This document shows positions 47,598 through 56,827 of a stretch of DNA of 64,000 bases, in pieces (position 1 is the stretch's first letter; each line of letters starts with the position of its first letter). Made by a program: the position numbers and the translations under genes. The DNA is from Phycisphaeraceae bacterium (GTDB lineage Bacteria; Planctomycetota; Phycisphaerae; Phycisphaerales; Phycisphaeraceae): the NCBI GenBank assembly GCA_040222855.1, contig JAVKCD010000019.1, positions 604,912-668,911 of the forward strand, given 5' to 3'. Below the pieces are notes generated by a model. The model did not search any database. It was not told the DNA's origin and saw nothing but the letters and a program-made list of their open reading frames with translations.

Positions 47598-48118
47598 CGG
47601 GTGCCGCCCGGGAAGTCTTTGAGCAGTTGTCTGATGGTTTTCTCGATGAGTCGAGTGGCAGTGTCGGGGTTATCGAATCGGCCCTGGACGACGCCTTGCC
47701 AGACGATGGCGCCGCGGCCGCGGTCGAGCATGTTGATGGCGATGGCGCCCTCGCGGTAGGGCGTCTTCTTGAGGGGGACGTCGAGCGTTCCGAAGGTGGT
47801 GTCGGCGGTGACCCAGTTGGTTTGTTCGAAGGTTTCACGGGCTCCGATCTGGACGCTGACGAGCAGGTCGGCGGCGGCGAGGCCAGTGGTCTCGAGGCCT
47901 TGTTGTCGGAGGTTTGATTCGATGGCTTGGCTGATAAGTGCCAGGACCTCGTTGGTCCGCTGGGGCTCGACGATGAGGATAGAGCTGCGCAGAGGATCGA
48001 AGGCGAAGCTTTTGTAGTTCGCGAAGTCTGCTGTGGGGTCGTGTGCGGTGCGCGTGTTGGGTGCGGCGGAGCAGGCGGCGAGGATCAGGCTCATGACCAA
48101 CAGGGTTATGGTTTTCAT
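47594..48118 (-). CDS. DUF4136 lipoprotein
   Basis: 174 residues. The signal MKTITLLVMSLILAACSAAP ends in a lipobox Cys (LAAC). The mature part fits DUF4136: ADFANYKSFAFDP near the start, LRQQGLETTGLAAADLLVSV in the middle and AINMLDRGRGAIVWQGVVQG, followed by IRQLLKDFPGG. These proteins are outer-membrane lipoproteins in other bacteria with unknown role. The ATG at 48118 is chosen for its signal peptide; the longer frame to 48214 adds a nonsensical N-terminus. The TIGR01777 gene is divergent, 94 bases away. Confidence 0.85.
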   Translation of the reverse strand: MKTITLLVMSLILAACSAAPNTRTAHDPTADFANYKSFAFDPLRSSILIVEPQRTNEVLALISQAIESNLRQQGLETTGLAAADLLVSVQIGARETFEQTNWVTADTTFGTLDVPLKKTPYREGAIAINMLDRGRGAIVWQGVVQGRFDNPDTATRLIEKTIRQLLKDFPGGTR

Positions 48119-48212
48119 AGGTGCGGATTCTAGCGATTCATGGGGTTTTGCCGGGGGTCCCGGGTTGGATGCTGTCCTACACTTAGATATCGCGTAGCAA
48201 GGAGGTCCTGTC

Positions 48213-49175
48213 ATGGCCGGTCGCGTTGTGATCGCGGGTGGATCGGGTTTTTTGGGGAGAACTTTAGCGGGTTGGTATGCGGGTCAGGGTCGAGAGGTGG
48301 TGGTGCTGAGTCGCGGGGCTGGATCGGTGCGCGGTGCTCGGGTGGTGGGGTGGGACGGAAAAACATTGGGGCCGTGGGTGCGAGAGCTTGAGGGGTCGGG
48401 CGTGCTGGTGAATCTGGCGGGCCGGTCAGTGAACTGCCGTTATCACGCGCGAAACCGGAAATCGATCATGAATTCACGATTGCACTCGGTTCGGGTGTTG
48501 GGTGCGGCCTTGCGGGCGTGCGATAGCCCCCCGGCCCTGTGGCTTCAGTCGAGCACGGCGACGATCTACAAGCACACCTACGGTCCGGCGTGGGGCGAGA
48601 GTGGTGAGACCGGGGCGACGGCAGAGGCGAAGGATGCGTTCTCGATTGAGGTAGCGCGGGCTTGGGAGGCGGCGTTAGATGCCGAGGAGGTTCCGGGTGT
48701 TCGCCGTGTGAAGCTCCGGACAGCGATTGTGTTCGGACGTGAACCAGGTGGGGTTTATTCAGTGGTTCGGCGTCTGGTGCGCTTTGGGCTTGGTGGAGCC
48801 ATGGCGGGCGGGAAGCAGTGGGTGTCGTGGATTCATGCGGAGGATTTCTGCCGGGCGCTGGACTGGATCGAGATGATCTCGGACGCGGAGGGTGTGTACA
48901 ACCTGGCGTCGCCGAACCCGGTGACGAATTCGGAGCAGATGACTGCGACACGGGCTGCGCTGGGCATGCCAATCGGCCTAACTGCGGCGAGATGGATGCT
49001 GGAGTTGGGGGCGGTGTTTCCGATGCGGACTGAGACGGAACTCATCATCAAGAGCCGCCGGGTTGTGGCTGAGCGCTTACTCGATGAGGGTTTTATCTTT
49101 CGTTATCCGGAGTTTCGTGGCGCGATGATGCAGTTGGAGGGGAAGGTGTCATGTGATGAGGCTCAGTCTGCTTGA
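48213..49175 (+). CDS. TIGR01777-family NAD(P)-dependent epimerase
   Basis: 320 residues of the extended SDR type. The dinucleotide loop is VVIAGGSGFLGRTLAGWY (GGSGFLG at 9-15). The family block VLVNLAGRSVNCRYHARNRK is clear. The later VSWIHAEDFCRALDWI and EGVYNLASPNPVTNSEQM segments, and a C-terminal helix-rich part, agree with YfcH-type proteins. The substrate is unknown; a role in cell division or envelope sugar modification has been proposed for relatives. AAGGAGGT, a perfect ribosome site, lies 8 bases before the ATG. It overlaps the convergent glycosyltransferase gene by 13 bases. Confidence 0.9.
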   Translation: MAGRVVIAGGSGFLGRTLAGWYAGQGREVVVLSRGAGSVRGARVVGWDGKTLGPWVRELEGSGVLVNLAGRSVNCRYHARNRKSIMNSRLHSVRVLGAALRACDSPPALWLQSSTATIYKHTYGPAWGESGETGATAEAKDAFSIEVARAWEAALDAEEVPGVRRVKLRTAIVFGREPGGVYSVVRRLVRFGLGGAMAGGKQWVSWIHAEDFCRALDWIEMISDAEGVYNLASPNPVTNSEQMTATRAALGMPIGLTAARWMLELGAVFPMRTETELIIKSRRVVAERLLDEGFIFRYPEFRGAMMQLEGKVSCDEAQSA

Positions 49176-50294
49176 TTCAGTGCGTCGAGGTTGACCTGAG
49201 CGCGGTCCTGGTGAGTCGGGCTGGAGAGCAAGGTGGTGAGGAGCTGGCGGGCTCTGGGGATGTCGCCGAGGTGAGCGTGGCAGACGGCGAGGTTGAGGGT
49301 GGCGTCATCGGCGAGGATGCGGGGGTCGAATCCGGTGACGCGGTCGTAGGTGTGGGTGTTGGCGAGGTGCAGGAGGTGTTCGAGGAGTCGGGCGGCGGCG
49401 GCGTGGTCGTTGCGGTCGAAGGCGAGGCGGGCGCGTTGCCAGAGGATGGGGGGCGCGTTGTCGAAGTGGCGTTCGGCGAGGTGTTCGGCGTGCTGCTGCG
49501 TCAGCGGGAAGCCGTCGGGCCGAGGTGCGGGGCTCAGAGCGAACTCGAGGAGCATCAGGAAGGGCCCGAGGGGGAGATCGGGCAGGCGTTTGGGGTCAAG
49601 GGCTTGCCGGGCGGCTTGGGTCAGGTGGGTGTAGCCGGCGGGGTTGCCTAGCTTGAGAAGGGAGAGGCCGAGCTCGACGAGGTAGTAGAACTGGCCGGGG
49701 CGTTCGGCGAGTTCGAGCTGCATGAGGTGGGCATCGCGGCGGATTTTTAGCGGGCCAGTCGCGGTTGGCGTAGCCGGTGTGGCGGAAGGAGATGTCGGAT
49801 TCGAGGACGCGCCGGTTGTCGGGTTCGCCGAGGGTTTCGAGAGGCGGGTCGAGGTGGTGGTGGATGCGGCCGGTGTAGCGGAGGTCGGGGTGGTTGCGGA
49901 ACAGGCGGAGTTGCCACATCTCGGTGAAGCGGTCGGGCTGGCTGAGGTCGGTGAGGTCCTGCCGGCGCAGCATGTAGCCCATGGCGGCGGGGTTATTCAG
50001 CGCATGAAGAATGACGTCATCCTGATCGGGAAGCAGGAACTCGTCGGAATCGAGCAGGAGGATCCAGTCGGTTGTGGTGCGTTGGACAACGTGGGTGTAG
50101 GCGGCGGCGAAGTCGTCGATCCACGGGAAGTGATCGACGGACGCGCCGAGCGCTTGGGCGGTTTCGATGGAGTTATCCGAGGAGCCGGTGTCGGTGACGA
50201 GGAGGGTGTCGGCGACGGTCTGGACGGAGCGGATCGCGCGGGCGAGGTTGTCGGCGTCGTCCTTGACGATGAAGCAGGCGGTGAGGTGGTTCAA
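49163..50294 (-). pseudogene. Glycosyltransferase family 2 with TPR-like tail, frameshifted
   Basis: The N-terminal part (from TTG 50294) is a GT-A domain: LTACFIVKDDADNLARAIRS, LLVTDTGSSDNSIETAQALG and the DxD-type LLDSDEFL, then a conserved GYANRDWPAK block. The frame then runs into Arg/Pro-rich nonsense to 49596. Skipping one A of the AAAAA at 49744-49748 (minus strand) continues it in frame as KIRRDAHLMQLELAERPGQF. This leads into a helical TPR-like tail (LGLSLLKLGNPAGYTHLTQA and later ARLAFDRNDHAAAARLLEHL) that ends at 49163. It is thus one gene of about 376 residues with a one-base excess: mutation, slippage or sequencing error. It starts 3 bases after the PEP-CTERM gene. Confidence 0.8.
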
Positions 50295-50297
50295 GGG

Positions 50298-50962
50298 TTA
50301 CTGGGGTCGTGAAAGGATGAGTCCGCCTAGGGCTATAAGGAGGGAGAGGGAGGCGGGTTCGGGGATGTTGATCGATCCGGCGAAGGAGCCGGTCGAAAAG
50401 CTGATCAGGGTGGCGAGGGTGTCGGTGCTCTGGGGGTAAGGTGCTGGCCCCAGCGGGCGGGTGAACCCACGCTCTGAGAAGAACTCGTCGGTCATGGCGG
50501 AGAGGTAGTTGTTGGCCCAGTTGGTGGCTTCTCGGCCCTGGTCGAAGATGTCGATGACGCCTGCTTCGGAGTAGTTTCGGAAGGTGCCAGCGAAGATGTC
50601 ATCGAACGTGAGGGTATCGATGATGTCGGGGGCGTTGGGTCGGGGAAGGCAAGGACGACGCCTGTTTCGCTATTGTTGTCGTAGAGTCCGACAAAGTTGT
50701 ACCAGGTCGTTCCGTGGAAGGAGCTGTTCGTGAAGTTGATGGGGAGGGCCTCACCCGCGTTGATGGGTCCAGTGGAGATGAAGCCGATGCTGGAGAAGCC
50801 GGTGGTATAGATCAGGACTGAGTCGGTGAGGTCGATGGAGGGTTCGATGGAGAGGGTGATGTCTTGATCGACTTGCGCGACAGCGGGGGAGGCGGCCCAC
50901 GCGGTGATGAGGCCTGCGGCGAGGCAGGCTGCGGAGGGAGCAGACTGAGGGCGTGGGGCCAT
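50298..50962 (-). pseudogene. PEP-CTERM surface protein, frameshifted
   Basis: The 5' part (from ATG 50962, preceded by GGAG) encodes a signal peptide (AACLAAGLITAWAASPAVAQ) and the start of a beta-rich domain. At about 50637-50639 a base is missing in a run of G (+ strand). After it the frame becomes nonsense, while the restored frame reads PNAPDIIDTLTFDDIF, then EATNWANNYLSAMTDEFFSE. It ends with the sorting tail NIPEPASLSLLIALGGLILS-RPQ. About 221 residues if corrected. It would be secreted and anchored or processed by an exosortase system. The function of the domain is unknown. The next gene is a glycosyltransferase, also frameshifted. Confidence 0.75.
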
Positions 50963-51077
50963 GGGGTTTCTCCTCGGGATCGGTAGGGGTCATCCCTATT
51001 GTGGGCGCATGGTGGCCGTGTGGCAAGGGTCTTTTGTGGATTTGCTTAGTACTTTCGCGGTTTAGGGTGACGATGCG

Positions 51078-51108
51078 ACAGCCCCGACCCAGGACGGGTC
51101 GGGGCTGT
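51078..51108 (-). terminator. Strong hairpin after sorted-protein gene
   Basis: A 13-base perfect stem (ACAGCCCCGACCC with its complement) and a 5-base loop, 27 bases beyond the stop of the minus-strand gene at 51135. There is no long T-run on the minus strand, but the stem is exceptionally stable. Confidence 0.7.
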
Positions 51109-51134
51109 AACGAGAAGGGTGATGCCTGGTTTGG

Positions 51135-51833
51135 TTAGCGTCCGCGGCGGGCCACGAGGGCGGCGAGGCCGAGGAGGCCTGCGGCGAAGCCGGCGGGGGT
51201 CGGGACGACGGGGGGCGGGGGCACGGTGGACTTCTCAGCGGTGAAGAGCCAGTCGCTCGAGTAGAGGTGAGGAACCGTGGAGGGATCGGTGGGGGCGGGA
51301 GCGTGGTTGACCCAGCCCCAGCCGGAGATGCCGCTGAAGCCGCGGTGTCCGTCGTCCAGCTTGAAGGCGTAGGAGTGTTGGCCGGAGACGGCGGTGAGGT
51401 TGTAGAGAGTGGTGCCAGAGCCGACTTCCTGGATGGTGCCGGTGTTGTTGATGCCGATGGCCCAGAGGGCGTCGCCGTCGACCTGGATATCGACGTAGGT
51501 GAAGTCGATGTTGAACAGCGCGGGGCTCGTGTATGAGGAGCCGTTGTCGACGCCACCCCAGGCGGTGCCGTAGATGTGGATGGAGGAGTCGCCTGGGGTC
51601 AGATCAATTTCCATCTTCATGTCAGCACCGGGTGCTTCGAAGTCGAATGTGACGGTGGTGTTCTGGTTGCCGTTAAACAGCCCATCGAGTCGGAGGCCGT
51701 AGAAGGGTGACGCGGCGGCACCATCGGGGTGGTTCGACAGGTTATAGAGTCCGCCGGTGATGCTGCTGGCCGACGCGGTGGCGACGGGCACGAGCAGGGC
51801 GGCGGCAAGGGCAAGGGTGGTGATCGATCGCAT
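51135..51833 (-). CDS. Secreted protein with PEP-CTERM-like (VPTPA) tail, paralog A
   Basis: 232 residues. A signal peptide ending VPVATASA-S is followed by a beta-rich domain with GLYNLSNHPDGAAASPFYGL, IHIYGTAWGGVDNGSSYTSP and GISGWGWVNHAPAPTDPSTV, ending SSDWLFTA. The C-terminus VVPTPAGFAAGLLGLAALVA-RRGR is a short motif, hydrophobic helix and Arg-rich end, in the style of PEP-CTERM or VPLPA-type sorting signals. It is clearly paralogous to the next gene upstream (52048). GGAGGAGA stands before the ATG at 51833; a longer frame to 51890 lacks a signal peptide at its start. Role unknown; probably a surface or matrix protein. Confidence 0.8.
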   Translation of the reverse strand: MRSITTLALAAALLVPVATASASSITGGLYNLSNHPDGAAASPFYGLRLDGLFNGNQNTTVTFDFEAPGADMKMEIDLTPGDSSIHIYGTAWGGVDNGSSYTSPALFNIDFTYVDIQVDGDALWAIGINNTGTIQEVGSGTTLYNLTAVSGQHSYAFKLDDGHRGFSGISGWGWVNHAPAPTDPSTVPHLYSSDWLFTAEKSTVPPPPVVPTPAGFAAGLLGLAALVARRGR

Positions 51834-51988
51834 GGTTGGTTCTCTCCTCCGGGTGGCGGTGGTCACTGGCTTGAGAGGGAAACATGCCACATGCGGCGGA
51901 TGATGCAGGCCAATCGCCGCAAAATCATCGAAGCGTTGGGTCTTCGATTAGGTCACTGCCGGTCAGCGAAGCTGGGGCAAAGAACATA

Positions 51989-52016
51989 GAAAACCCCGGC
52001 GTTTTGCCGGGGTTGG
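51989..52016 (-). terminator. Rho-independent terminator between tandem paralogs
   Basis: AACCCCGGC and GCCGGGGTT form a perfect 9-base stem with a 5-base loop, followed by TTCT on the minus strand. It separates the two paralogous sorted-protein genes, so each is likely transcribed alone. Confidence 0.85.
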
Positions 52017-52047
52017 GGGGTTTAGGTCGGGTTGTTGATTGGGGCGG

Positions 52048-52740
52048 TCAGCGAGCCCGACGGAGGGCGAGGCCGGCAAGACCGAGGAGCCCTGCTCCGA
52101 AGGCAGCTGGCGTAGGAATAATGCCAGGTCCGCCAGAGGGCGAAGCGGTAAAGAGCCAGTCGGATGCGGCGATGTGGGGGACCGTGCTCGGGTCGGTGGG
52201 TGCGAGGGCGTGGTTGACCCAGCCCCAGCCGGAGATGCCGGGCTCTCCGCGGTGTCCGTTGTCATCACCTTCGTCACCGAGCCGGAAGGCGAAGGAGCCA
52301 TTGCTCTTAGCGACGAGGTTGTAGGTGTCGGTGCCATCGGTGATGGTGCCGGTGCCGGTGGCACCGACCACATAGAGGTCATCGTCGCCGGGGACGGGGA
52401 GGACGGTGTTGTAGACGAAGCTGATGTCCCAGAACGTGGGGCTGGTGTAGCCCGAGCCGTTATCGACGCCACCCCAGGCGGTGCCGAAGATCGCGATCGT
52501 GCCAGCACCGGCGTTGACGGCCATGTTCATACCGACACCCGCGATGGCGGTGTCGAAGGAGAAGGTGTGGATACCCGAGGCGGTGAGCCCGTCGAGGCGG
52601 AAGCCATATAGCGGCGGTCGGGCGCTGCCATCGTCGTGGTTGTCGAGGACGTAGAGCCCGTCGGCAATGGTGGCGGCGTCGGCGGGGGCTAATGTCAGCA
52701 CAAATGCAGAACACAGCACCAAGGCTTTTGTGAGTTTCAT
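52048..52740 (-). CDS. Secreted protein with PEP-CTERM-like (IPTPA) tail, paralog B
   Basis: 230 residues. The signal peptide ends APADA-A. The domain repeats the pattern of paralog A: GLYVLDNHDDGSARPPLYGF, IAIFGTAWGGVDNGSGYTSP, GISGWGWVNHALAPTDPSTV and ASDWLFTA, with a similar end IPTPAAFGAGLLGLAGLALRR. The strong similarity in the same order, and the tandem arrangement, show gene duplication. GGAGAGGA lies before the ATG at 52740. It is divergent from the spermidine-synthase-like gene across a 213-base gap of lower GC content. Likely exported and sorted to the cell surface. Confidence 0.8.
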   Translation of the reverse strand: MKLTKALVLCSAFVLTLAPADAATIADGLYVLDNHDDGSARPPLYGFRLDGLTASGIHTFSFDTAIAGVGMNMAVNAGAGTIAIFGTAWGGVDNGSGYTSPTFWDISFVYNTVLPVPGDDDLYVVGATGTGTITDGTDTYNLVAKSNGSFAFRLGDEGDDNGHRGEPGISGWGWVNHALAPTDPSTVPHIAASDWLFTASPSGGPGIIPTPAAFGAGLLGLAGLALRRAR

Positions 52741-52953
52741 GTTGTCCTCTCCGAATCCCGTAGCAATTTAAAGTTAGTTAACACGGTAAGTTTATTTGAG
52801 ATATGCGGGATAGGCAATCTGTTGTTTGGCGATGGTGCGTCGATTGTTCTTACTGCGAGATACAAGTGTTTCTATGACAATCTCTTGTGACGCTTTTGAG
52901 CCAGACTAGGACTTACCCTTTTACTGTGCGGGGTCGTCGCGGGTTGCTCGTGT

Positions 52954-55455
52954 ATGCTGCGAGCCGTGATTTCATTGCTCGTGAGGTATGACTTGCGTTA
53001 CTTGATGCTGATATTGGCGTTTGTGGTGAGCGGGTGGTCGGCGCTCATCTACGAAGTGGTGTGGTTTCAGTTGTTGCGGGTGACAATTGGTGGCTCGGCA
53101 TTGGCGTTGGCGGTCGTGCTAGCCACTTATATGGGCGGGATGGGGTTGGGGAGCTGGTTGGCTCCGCGGCTGGTGCCGGAGCGTTGGCGGGCTGACCGGG
53201 TCTACGGCGTGATCGAGGTCTTGATTGCGTTGCTGGGGATAGCGATGCCTGCGGTGGTGTTTGGATTGGGCCGCTGGTATGTCGAGTTGGCATTAGCGGG
53301 TGGTGGCGGGTGGTGGGTTCGTTCCGTGGTGTGTGCGCTCGTGCTGTTGCCGCCCACGGTGTTGCTGGGCGCGACATTGCCGGTGGTCAGTCGTGCGGTG
53401 GCGATGGAGGGTGGGGTGGCTTCGCGTGTGGGTGGGTTGTACGCGGCGAATCTTGTGGGTGCGACGCTGGGTGGGGTGACGGCGGGTTTCGTGCTGCTGC
53501 CTGTGCTTGATGTGTACGCCACGAGTCTGGTGGCGGCCGGCGGGAACCTGCTGGCGGCGGTGCTGGTGCTGGGGGCATTTGGTTTCTGGCGGGCCGAGAC
53601 CCGTAGCAAGAGCGCGGGGGAAAGCTCGACGGTTGATGTGGCTCGGCTGGTTTCGACGGCTGACCGCTGGGTGGTGTTGCTGGTGGTGATGGGGTCCGGG
53701 TTTATGGCGTTGATGGCTCAGGTGGTGTGGACCCGGTTGCTGTCGCTTCAGTTTGGCGCGACGGTGTATACCTTTTCGATCATCGTGTCGGTGTTCCTCG
53801 CTGGCTTGGGGCTGGGGTCCATGGTGGGGAGTCGGGTGGGTTTGCGGGCAGAGCGGAGCGGGTCGGGTTCGGCGGCGTTGGTCTGTCTGGGGGTCGCGCA
53901 GTTGTTGGCGGGGCTGGGCGTGGCGTGGGCCATGTGGGCGATCATGAATGTGTCCATCGAGTGGGGCCGATCGATGATCGGATCGACGCGGATGGACCGG
54001 GTGTTCTTTAATGATGCGCGGCGGGCGCTGGTGATTCTGTTGCCCGCGACGCTGGCGTGGGGGGCGACGTTCCCGCTGGCGGTCTCGGCGTGGCGGGCGG
54101 GTCGTGGCCGGGGTGAACCGGGTCGCGAGGTCGGCGCTTTGCTGGCGGGGAACACACTGGGCGCCGTGGGCGGCGCTCTCATCGGGACGCTTGTTGCGAT
54201 CCCCTGGCTGGGCACGCTCTGGTGTCAGCAAGTGCTGGTGATTGGTTCGAGTGCCCTCGGGGCAGCGGCGCTTGTCGTGGCTATGTGCAGCGCGGGATGG
54301 GTTGAGTTACGCAGTTCGCGGTGGTTGTTCGGGCTTCCCTGGTGGTTTCACGGCGTCGTGATGCTGATGCTGATGGCATGGGTCTTGAGTTGGCCGGTTC
54401 AGCCCGCAGACGAGTTGGTGTTATGGGGACGCAAAGCGAATGTGAGGATGCTGGTCCCTGAGTCGGAGTATCTCGCGGAAGGCCGCTATGCGTCGGTTGG
54501 CGTCGCTCCGGTGCCTGGCGCGCCGTCTCATCGCAACCTGCATGTCAGCGGGAAGGTGGTGGCGTCAACGGTTCCGGAGGACATGCGACTCCAGCGCATG
54601 CTGGGTCACTTGCCGGCGCTGATTCACCCTGAGCCCAAGTCGGTTTTGATTGTGGGGATGGGGATGGGGACAACGGCGGGGAGTTTTGTGCTCTACCCCT
54701 CGATCGAGCGGATTGTGATCTGTGAGATTGAGCCGGTGGTGGCGGAGGCGGCGACGTATTTCGGCCAGGTCAATCACGATCTGATGGATGACCCGCGCAC
54801 GGAGGTGGTGATTGACGATGCCCGCCACTACTTAGCGACCACTGACGAGCGCTTCGACATTATCACGTCGGACCCGATCCATCCGTGGGTCAAAGGCGCT
54901 GCGGCGCTTTACTCGGAGGAGTACTTCGCCTTGATGCGTGACCGTCTGAAAGACGGTGGCCTGATCACGCAGTGGATCCCGCTGTATGAAACGAGCGGCG
55001 AAGCAGTGAAGTCGGAGTTGGTCACGTTTTTCTCGGTGCTACCCGAGACCACGGTGTGGAGTACGGACCTGACGCACGCTGGGTACGACGTCGTCTTACT
55101 GGCGGGCCGTGAGTCGGTACAGATCGATCTGGCGGCGTACCAGTCCAGTGTCGAGGCGAACCCATTGGTCAAGAGGGCTTTGGTCGAGATCGGGTTTGAC
55201 GCGATGCTGCCGATGCTGCGGATGTACGCGGGCGCGGCGGCGGACATGCGGGGGTGGCTCGCTGACACCCCGGTCAACCGTGATGTGAGTCTCCGACTGG
55301 AGTATCTGGCGGGTTTATCCTTGAATCAGCAGCGGAGCCAGGAGATCTACGCGGAGCTGGTGAGCCATCGGCGTGAGCCGGACCGCGTCTTTCTCGGGCC
55401 TGAAGACATTATTCGCGCGTTGTGGGAACGAATCGAGACACCAGCGGGTCGGTGA
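52954..55455 (+). CDS. Membrane-fused spermidine synthase-like protein
   Basis: 833 residues. The first 490 carry about twelve membrane helices (for example SGWSALIYEVVWFQLLRVTI and VVMGSGFMALMAQVVWTRLL, which are internal repeats). The C-terminal part has a spermidine-synthase/SAM-binding fold: SVLIVGMGMGTTAGSFVLYP, ICEIEPVVAEAATYFGQVNH, PRTEVVIDDARHYLATTDER and FDIITSDPIHPW. Fusions of this kind are widespread in planctomycetes and other soil or marine bacteria. The polyamine substrate is not proven, since the loop residues of true SpeE are only partly kept. ATG 52954 has no good ribosome site; a GTG at 52966 is possible. Confidence 0.85.
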   Translation: MLRAVISLLVRYDLRYLMLILAFVVSGWSALIYEVVWFQLLRVTIGGSALALAVVLATYMGGMGLGSWLAPRLVPERWRADRVYGVIEVLIALLGIAMPAVVFGLGRWYVELALAGGGGWWVRSVVCALVLLPPTVLLGATLPVVSRAVAMEGGVASRVGGLYAANLVGATLGGVTAGFVLLPVLDVYATSLVAAGGNLLAAVLVLGAFGFWRAETRSKSAGESSTVDVARLVSTADRWVVLLVVMGSGFMALMAQVVWTRLLSLQFGATVYTFSIIVSVFLAGLGLGSMVGSRVGLRAERSGSGSAALVCLGVAQLLAGLGVAWAMWAIMNVSIEWGRSMIGSTRMDRVFFNDARRALVILLPATLAWGATFPLAVSAWRAGRGRGEPGREVGALLAGNTLGAVGGALIGTLVAIPWLGTLWCQQVLVIGSSALGAAALVVAMCSAGWVELRSSRWLFGLPWWFHGVVMLMLMAWVLSWPVQPADELVLWGRKANVRMLVPESEYLAEGRYASVGVAPVPGAPSHRNLHVSGKVVASTVPEDMRLQRMLGHLPALIHPEPKSVLIVGMGMGTTAGSFVLYPSIERIVICEIEPVVAEAATYFGQVNHDLMDDPRTEVVIDDARHYLATTDERFDIITSDPIHPWVKGAAALYSEEYFALMRDRLKDGGLITQWIPLYETSGEAVKSELVTFFSVLPETTVWSTDLTHAGYDVVLLAGRESVQIDLAAYQSSVEANPLVKRALVEIGFDAMLPMLRMYAGAAADMRGWLADTPVNRDVSLRLEYLAGLSLNQQRSQEIYAELVSHRREPDRVFLGPEDIIRALWERIETPAGR

Positions 55456-55543
55456 GTGGTTGCGGTTTTGCTGCTCGCCACGATGCAGCCTAAGTGCAGC
55501 AAGCGGGCGTAGGAATCGCCATCATTAGGTTGTCTACCTCTGT

Positions 55544-56593
55544 CTAGAGGGAGGGCGGCCCGCCGGGGTAGTCCGCAAAGAAGACATCCCGGAATCCGGG
55601 TGGGTTGAACTCCCAGTGCCACGGCTCGTGCTGGAAGGGGTACCAGCCGAACTTGTAGCCATGCAGGTGCAGCCACTTATGGACTGGAGAGCAACGCATC
55701 TCGACCACCTCTGCCATCGGGCTGGTCGTCAGCCTGAAACGTTCTTCGGCTTCGGCACGGGGAAGAACGAAGTCGATCGCAAGGCCGAGTGAATGCGAAG
55801 AGAAGCTGGCGACCGCGAAGTTGTTGCCCACCCGGGCAGCATTTCTTCGTGCTCGTTCTGGGTCCCGATGGCCTGAGAGAATTATTAAGTCAACGCCATC
55901 GGCGGCGGCCGCCTCACGCATCTCGACGTATGAATCCACGGCATGGCGATTGAGTTTCCAGTCCGACTCACCCGGCACAACCCGCCACTGCCCGAGGATG
56001 TACGCCCACAGGTCATCTGTCATGGCATCGCGAACGATCACGGCAGCCCTGGCGCGATTCGCCCGTCGTTCCGGGCTGACCAGGTCCAGGACGTCGGTGA
56101 GGATGTCGGCCAGTTGTTCATTGGGTCCAGTGGCCCCGCCCGGGTAGTCGTTTTCCTGCCAGGCAAACTCCCGGAAGTGAGCACTTAGCTCGGGGTTGAG
56201 AAGGTCCAGCGAAGACGTCGCGGGGCTGTGTATGAAGTCCATCTCCAAAGCATGGATCAAGTTGCTGCGAGCATCGGCGGTCTCGCCGACCAGAAGGCGA
56301 TCGAAAGCGGCAGAGATCTCTTTGGAATCTCCGCGGCGATGGAGGCGCTCGTAGATGTAATCAGGGGCAAGACGGGTGAGGCCGCCTGAGTTGTCGGCGA
56401 TGTGCTCAATCAGCGTCGCGGAGATTCGGGGTTGCGAGAGTCCCGTATCGCTGATGAGCGATGTGCTATTCACTGGCTTTTTTACGATCGTGGCGGGCTC
56501 TTTGGTGACACGGGTCGTTTGGGTTGCGGAGCACGCTACACAGAGAAAGCAAAACATCAAGATCAGCGTGTAACTGGCGAGCAGCCTAAACAT
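55544..56593 (-). CDS. Lipoprotein VanY-type D,D-carboxypeptidase
   Basis: 349 residues. The signal (LLASYTLILMFCFLCVACSA) has a lipobox Cys. The C-terminal catalytic domain is of the LAS/M15 type: VDLIILSGHRDPERARRN, the zinc ligands in FSSHSLGLAIDF, and the late EPWHWEF triad. It would cleave the terminal D-Ala of peptidoglycan stems in the periplasm. About 190 residues between signal and domain are of unknown fold. ATG 56593 has AGAGGT 5 bases upstream. Strand base composition here is more balanced than in the gene upstream on the + strand, which may mean transfer. Confidence 0.85.
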   Translation of the reverse strand: MFRLLASYTLILMFCFLCVACSATQTTRVTKEPATIVKKPVNSTSLISDTGLSQPRISATLIEHIADNSGGLTRLAPDYIYERLHRRGDSKEISAAFDRLLVGETADARSNLIHALEMDFIHSPATSSLDLLNPELSAHFREFAWQENDYPGGATGPNEQLADILTDVLDLVSPERRANRARAAVIVRDAMTDDLWAYILGQWRVVPGESDWKLNRHAVDSYVEMREAAAADGVDLIILSGHRDPERARRNAARVGNNFAVASFSSHSLGLAIDFVLPRAEAEERFRLTTSPMAEVVEMRCSPVHKWLHLHGYKFGWYPFQHEPWHWEFNPPGFRDVFFADYPGGPPSL

Positions 56594-56827
56594 AGCGCAC
56601 CTCTTCAAGTTGCAGTATTGGGCGATAGGGGAGACGACCATCAACCTATGATGTCTCATTGGTCGTCAGCGTCAACTGTGGCGAAGCGGGGTCGATCACG
56701 CAGATGTCGCTTGGCGGAGCACAACAATCTGCTGGCCACCCTCTGACGGCGTGTCCCGGCCATGGTGGCTGACCGGGGCACGCCGGCGTGGCTTAGGTTT
56801 TGCGTTGAATCGGTACTCGCGGGCGGC

